From: Gammaproteobacteria bacterium
GTDB taxonomy: Bacteria; Pseudomonadota; Gammaproteobacteria; Pseudomonadales; Halieaceae
Assembly: GCA_024742415.1 (NCBI GenBank)
Contig: JANSYN010000001.1
Location: forward strand, 186,001 to 250,000
DNA: 64,000 bases
Direction: 5' to 3'
Every line of letters begins with the position of its first letter. The stretch's first letter is position 1. Both the position numbers and the translations under genes were made by a program. The notes under the pieces were generated by a model. It did not search any database. It worked only from the letters and a program-made list of their open reading frames with translations, and was not told the DNA's origin. Below, one piece after another: positions 61,014 to 64,000 of the stretch.

Positions 61014-62081
61014 ATGACAACAGACCTTTTTCAGCCCGTGACACTGGGTGCCCTGGCAATGAAAAACCGTATTGTCATGGCGCCCATGACGCGCAGTCGT
61101 GCCGACGTGCACGCCGTGCCAACCGCTGTGATGGTGGATTACTACCGACAGCGCGCCGGGGCCGGATTGATTATCTCGGAGGGCATAGCGCCGAGCGCCA
61201 ATGGCCTGGGCTACTGCCGCACACCGGGAATATACAACCCGCAGCAAATAGACGCCTGGCAGCAAGTCACGGCGGCGGTGCACGCCGAAGGCGGTCTGAT
61301 TGCCGCGCAAATCATGCACGTTGGCCGTGTAGCCAGCCATTACAACAAGCCGGCGGGTGCTGAAACCGTCGCGCCCTCGGCGCTGCAGGCGCGCGGTGAA
61401 ATGTATACCGACCAGGCCGGAATGCAGCCTCTGGATATGCCCCGCGAATTGGCACTTGATGAGATCGCCGGCGTGATCCAGGAGTACCGTGCAGCCACCG
61501 CCAACGCGATTGCGGCGGGATTCGATGCGGTAGAATTGCACTGCACCAGTGGCTACTTGCCGGCGCAGTTCCTGTGCACGGGCACGAACCAGCGCACCGA
61601 TGCCTACGGTGGCCCGGTTGACAACCGCACGCGCTTTGTCGTCGAGGTTTTACAGGCCATGACGGATGTTGCCGGTAGTGAGCGCGTCGGTATGCGTATC
61701 TGCCCCGACAACCCCTTCAATGACCTGCATGATGACGACCCGCAGGAAACCTTTGAAGCATTGCTCCAACAGGTGCAGCCCATGAACCTGGCGTACTTGC
61801 ATGCCATTCGTATGCCAACCGGACGCGTTGATGTGCCCGCACTGGGCCAGCGCTATGCTGCAGACAGACTGCTCATGAACGAGAGTTACACTTTCGAAGA
61901 AGCGCAAGCGGCAGTGGCGCAGGGCCAGGCGAGCGCGGTCTCGTTCGGACGCCCGTTCATTGCCAATCCTGATCTGGTCGAGCGCTGGCGACGCGGCGCG
62001 CCGCTGGCAAAGTTTGATCCCGCCACACTGTATTCACCCGGTGCCGCCGGGTATAGCGATTATCCTGATGCCGCAGCTTGA
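61014..62081 (+). CDS. Old yellow enzyme-family NADH:flavin oxidoreductase (alkene reductase)
   Basis: A 355-residue FMN TIM barrel: 'KNRIVMAPMTRSRA', 'YYRQRAGAGLIISEG', 'GGLIAAQIMHVGRVASHYNK' and 'NQRTDAYGGPVDNRTRF'. The substrate-anchoring pair of OYE (His-X2-Asn or His-X2-His before GYL) reads 'ELHCTSGYLPAQFL', that is His-X2-Ser, an unusual replacement. ATG 61014 is used; ATG 60996 is possible. It may reduce an unsaturated steroid or lipid carbonyl, in the way OYEs handle 1,4-dienones. Confidence 0.88.
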   Translation: MTTDLFQPVTLGALAMKNRIVMAPMTRSRADVHAVPTAVMVDYYRQRAGAGLIISEGIAPSANGLGYCRTPGIYNPQQIDAWQQVTAAVHAEGGLIAAQIMHVGRVASHYNKPAGAETVAPSALQARGEMYTDQAGMQPLDMPRELALDEIAGVIQEYRAATANAIAAGFDAVELHCTSGYLPAQFLCTGTNQRTDAYGGPVDNRTRFVVEVLQAMTDVAGSERVGMRICPDNPFNDLHDDDPQETFEALLQQVQPMNLAYLHAIRMPTGRVDVPALGQRYAADRLLMNESYTFEEAQAAVAQGQASAVSFGRPFIANPDLVERWRRGAPLAKFDPATLYSPGAAGYSDYPDAAA

Positions 62082-62195
62082 GCGCGCAGTGTCGCATCGT
62101 GTAACGCGCCACTCGCGCTACCCGTCTGCACAAGTGCTGTGCCTTGCCCTGCTTCATTCAAACCCATCCAATAACATGCATACGCGAGGTGCCCC

Positions 62196-63131
62196 ATGCC
62201 TGTAACCCCTGTTGAACTTGCCAACACTAAAATGCTCATCACTGGCCCTACGGGTCAGGTTGCCCTGCCGGTGGTGGAGCACTTTGCAAAGATAGCCGAC
62301 GTGTACGCCCTGGCGCGCTTTCGCAAGGAAGAGGACAGGGCGCAAATAGAGGCGTTGGGAGCAACCGTGATCGCCGCCGATCTTGCCGAGCCTGACACCC
62401 TTGCGGCCATTCCCGAGGACATCGACTACGTGCTCAATTTTGCCGTGGTGAAGTCCGGCGATTTTGACTATGACCTTGCGGCCAATGGCGAGGGCGTGGG
62501 TAATCTGATGATGCGCTGCAAAAACGCGAAGGCGTTTGTACATTTTTCATCGACGGCCGTGTATGAGTACGCAGGCCATGAGCCGCGCAGCGAGAACTCC
62601 CCACTGGGTGACAACCACCGGGTGATGTTTCCCACCTACAGTATCTCCAAGATCGCGGCGGAAACTGTCTGCAAGTTTGTGGCGCACCAGCAGGGAATAC
62701 CTACAACCATTGCGCGCCTGAGCGTGCCCTATGGCGATAACGGCGGTTGGATGTATTACCACATGTTGATGATGCAAGGCGGTGTGCCCATTGAACTGCA
62801 CCCGGATAAACCCAATGAGTACAACCCGCTGCATGTGAACGACTATATCGAAAAGATCCCCTACCTGTTGGGCGCGGCAACGCAAGAGGTGACGACCTTG
62901 AACTTTGGTGGTTCGGAAAAAGTCAGCATTGAACAGTGGTGTGACTACATTGCCCAGCTGACCGGTTTTGAGCCGGTGTTCAGCGAGAATCCCAAAGCGT
63001 TTGGCAGCCTGTGCATTGATACGCAGCGGATGCATGAACTGATCGGGGAGACCAGCATGGATTGGCGCGAGGGCATTCGCCGACAACTGGAAAATCTGGC
63101 GCCGGAAGTGCTGCTCAGCCAGGCGGGTTGA
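62196..63131 (+). CDS. NAD(P)-dependent extended SDR (epimerase/dehydratase family)
   Basis: A 311-residue extended SDR: 'LITGPTGQVALPVVEHFAKI' (Gly-X2-Gly-X2 variant), 'FVHFSSTAVYEYAG' and 'YSISK' (Tyr-X3-Lys), and 'GDNGGWMYYHMLMMQGGVPI' in the substrate half. Members act on sugars, sterols (3beta-HSD/cholesterol dehydrogenase) or lignans; the C-terminal half is not specific enough to choose. It is the last recognisable catabolic gene before the quinoprotein and is probably co-transcribed with the OYE gene, 114 bp upstream. Confidence 0.82.
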   Translation: MPVTPVELANTKMLITGPTGQVALPVVEHFAKIADVYALARFRKEEDRAQIEALGATVIAADLAEPDTLAAIPEDIDYVLNFAVVKSGDFDYDLAANGEGVGNLMMRCKNAKAFVHFSSTAVYEYAGHEPRSENSPLGDNHRVMFPTYSISKIAAETVCKFVAHQQGIPTTIARLSVPYGDNGGWMYYHMLMMQGGVPIELHPDKPNEYNPLHVNDYIEKIPYLLGAATQEVTTLNFGGSEKVSIEQWCDYIAQLTGFEPVFSENPKAFGSLCIDTQRMHELIGETSMDWREGIRRQLENLAPEVLLSQAG

Positions 63132-63229
63132 CAGGCCCGACACCGTGAGCAGTGCTCGGCGGGGTGACGGATGTACGGCGTGCGCTGTGTTCAGCCGCTC
63201 GCTGGCGATGCGGCGCGAATACCTGCAGG

Positions 63230-64000
63230 TTAGTTCAGTGGCGCTGCGCTTGTGCCGGCGGCGGTGGCGCTGGACGCCTCCGGCAGGGCAAACGCCAGGT
63301 ACTGATCGCCGGTGGGCGTGCCGAGTTTGCCGCCGCTGCAGGTGATCACAATGTACTGCCGGCCGTTCACGCTGTAGGTTGCCGGGGTCGAATAGCCCGC
63401 CGCCGGCAGCCGGTACTCCCACAGCAACTGGCCGTTGAGTTTGTCAAATATGCGCAGCTTTTCATCCGAGGTGGCGGCGATGATCAGCAGTCCGCCCGCG
63501 GTCACCACAGGTCCGCCATAGTTGCGTGTGCCGGTTGGGGCAATGCCTTCCCTGGTCAGTTGTTCGTACTCTCCCAGCGTGATTTGCCAACGCCGTTTGC
63601 CACTGCCAAGGTCTATCGCATTGAGCGTACCCCACGGCGGCGCCACGGCCGGATAAAAACGCTGGTCAACGAAATCGTTGTAGCCGGCAAAAATATAGGC
63701 AGTCTCGCGTGATGCCTCGGCCCCGGTTGGCAGCGGGGTGTCTTTTACCTGCTCATCAGCGGTGGAGTCGGCGGCGCCGCTGCGCGCGAAAACGTAGTCG
63801 ATGACGGCGTCGAGTTCGTGGCGAGGCAGGTGCGCAAAGCCCATCATGCGACCCTTGCCAGCGAGCACGGTGCGCATTGCCGTGCGCTTGCTGCTACGTT
63901 CGGACAGGCCAACAAGTGCGGGAGCGTAGGGATAAAAACCCTGCAAATCCAGCCCGTGGCAGCCACTGCACTGCTTGCGAAAAACCAGCTCGCCAACGCC
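63230..64000 (-). CDS. PQQ-binding-type dehydrogenase with cytochrome c motif (partial)
   Basis: The C-terminal 256 residues of a gene entering from the right edge. At the start of the visible part is a haem motif 'CSGCHGLDLQ', then beta-propeller blades: 'GTLNAIDLGSGKRRWQITLG', 'NYGGPVVTAGGLLIIAATSD', 'RIFDKLNGQLLWEYRLPAAG' and 'NGRQYIVITCSGG'. This is the C-terminal portion of membrane/periplasmic quinoprotein glucose or alcohol dehydrogenase-like proteins, with a cytochrome c insert. A small Ala/Ser-rich tail ends it. Substrate unknown. Confidence 0.82.
   Translation of the reverse strand, partial: GVGELVFRKQCSGCHGLDLQGFYPYAPALVGLSERSSKRTAMRTVLAGKGRMMGFAHLPRHELDAVIDYVFARSGAADSTADEQVKDTPLPTGAEASRETAYIFAGYNDFVDQRFYPAVAPPWGTLNAIDLGSGKRRWQITLGEYEQLTREGIAPTGTRNYGGPVVTAGGLLIIAATSDEKLRIFDKLNGQLLWEYRLPAAGYSTPATYSVNGRQYIVITCSGGKLGTPTGDQYLAFALPEASSATAAGTSAAPLN

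Overview
The window is about 60% GC and reads as a chromosomal segment of a marine gammaproteobacterium, most plausibly of the OM60/NOR5 (Halieaceae) type. That assignment is an inference from three things: the classic gammaproteobacterial block thrS-infC-rpmI-rplT-pheS-pheT-ihfA-merR-tRNA-Pro, a 'dedicated sortase' module typical of marine Gram-negatives, and a PEP-CTERM protein next to a large steroid/lipid catabolic gene set. No phage, transposase, integrase or CRISPR array was seen.

Layout. (1) 1-4464: dedicated class GN sortase system: sensor kinase (cut by the window edge) and response regulator on the minus strand, with the VIT/vWA sortase substrate and its sortase on the plus strand. 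Phased direct repeats lie in the divergent promoter. (2) 4545-7300: a wax ester synthase/DGAT-like acyltransferase overlapping a PhaC-like alpha/beta hydrolase with a lysine-rich repeat tail. (3) 7530-15082: translation-factor and aminoacyl-tRNA synthetase block, including an AUU-initiated infC. (4) 15752-20683: large multihaem-type lipoprotein, META-domain protein, lone carboxyltransferase. (5) 21038-63131: a long mosaic of fatty-acid and steroid-type catabolic genes. (6) 63230-64000: edge of a quinoprotein dehydrogenase with a cytochrome c motif.

The catabolic region gives a coherent steroid story. A 3-ketosteroid dehydrogenase (KstD-like) overlaps a Rieske oxygenase (KshA-like); together these would open ring B. 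A CYP125-like P450 could start side-chain oxidation. A minus-strand operon of acyl-CoA dehydrogenase, ChsH2, ChsH1 and Ltp2 matches the mycobacterial igr operon for removal of the last three side-chain carbons. It is divergent from a TetR regulator and a second acyl-CoA dehydrogenase. A thiolase with very high resemblance to FadA5, an Hsd4A-like SDR and MaoC hydratases supply the preceding beta-oxidation cycle. Eight classical SDRs, two crotonases, an old-yellow-enzyme homologue, SnoaL/KSI-fold proteins and two DUF3604 proteins surround them. KshB and the Hsa meta-cleavage genes are not in the window.

Points most worth a second look: a single-chain fusion of ChsH2-type and ChsH1-type hotdogs without the aldolase-docking domain; two DUF3604 exported/anchored proteins embedded in steroid genes; a sulfotransferase inside a P450 operon; two 155-bp direct repeats with alternative 17-bp stem-loops; a well-matched sigma-54 promoter before the PEP-CTERM gene; and a His-rich repeat extension in front of the sortase substrate's export signal.
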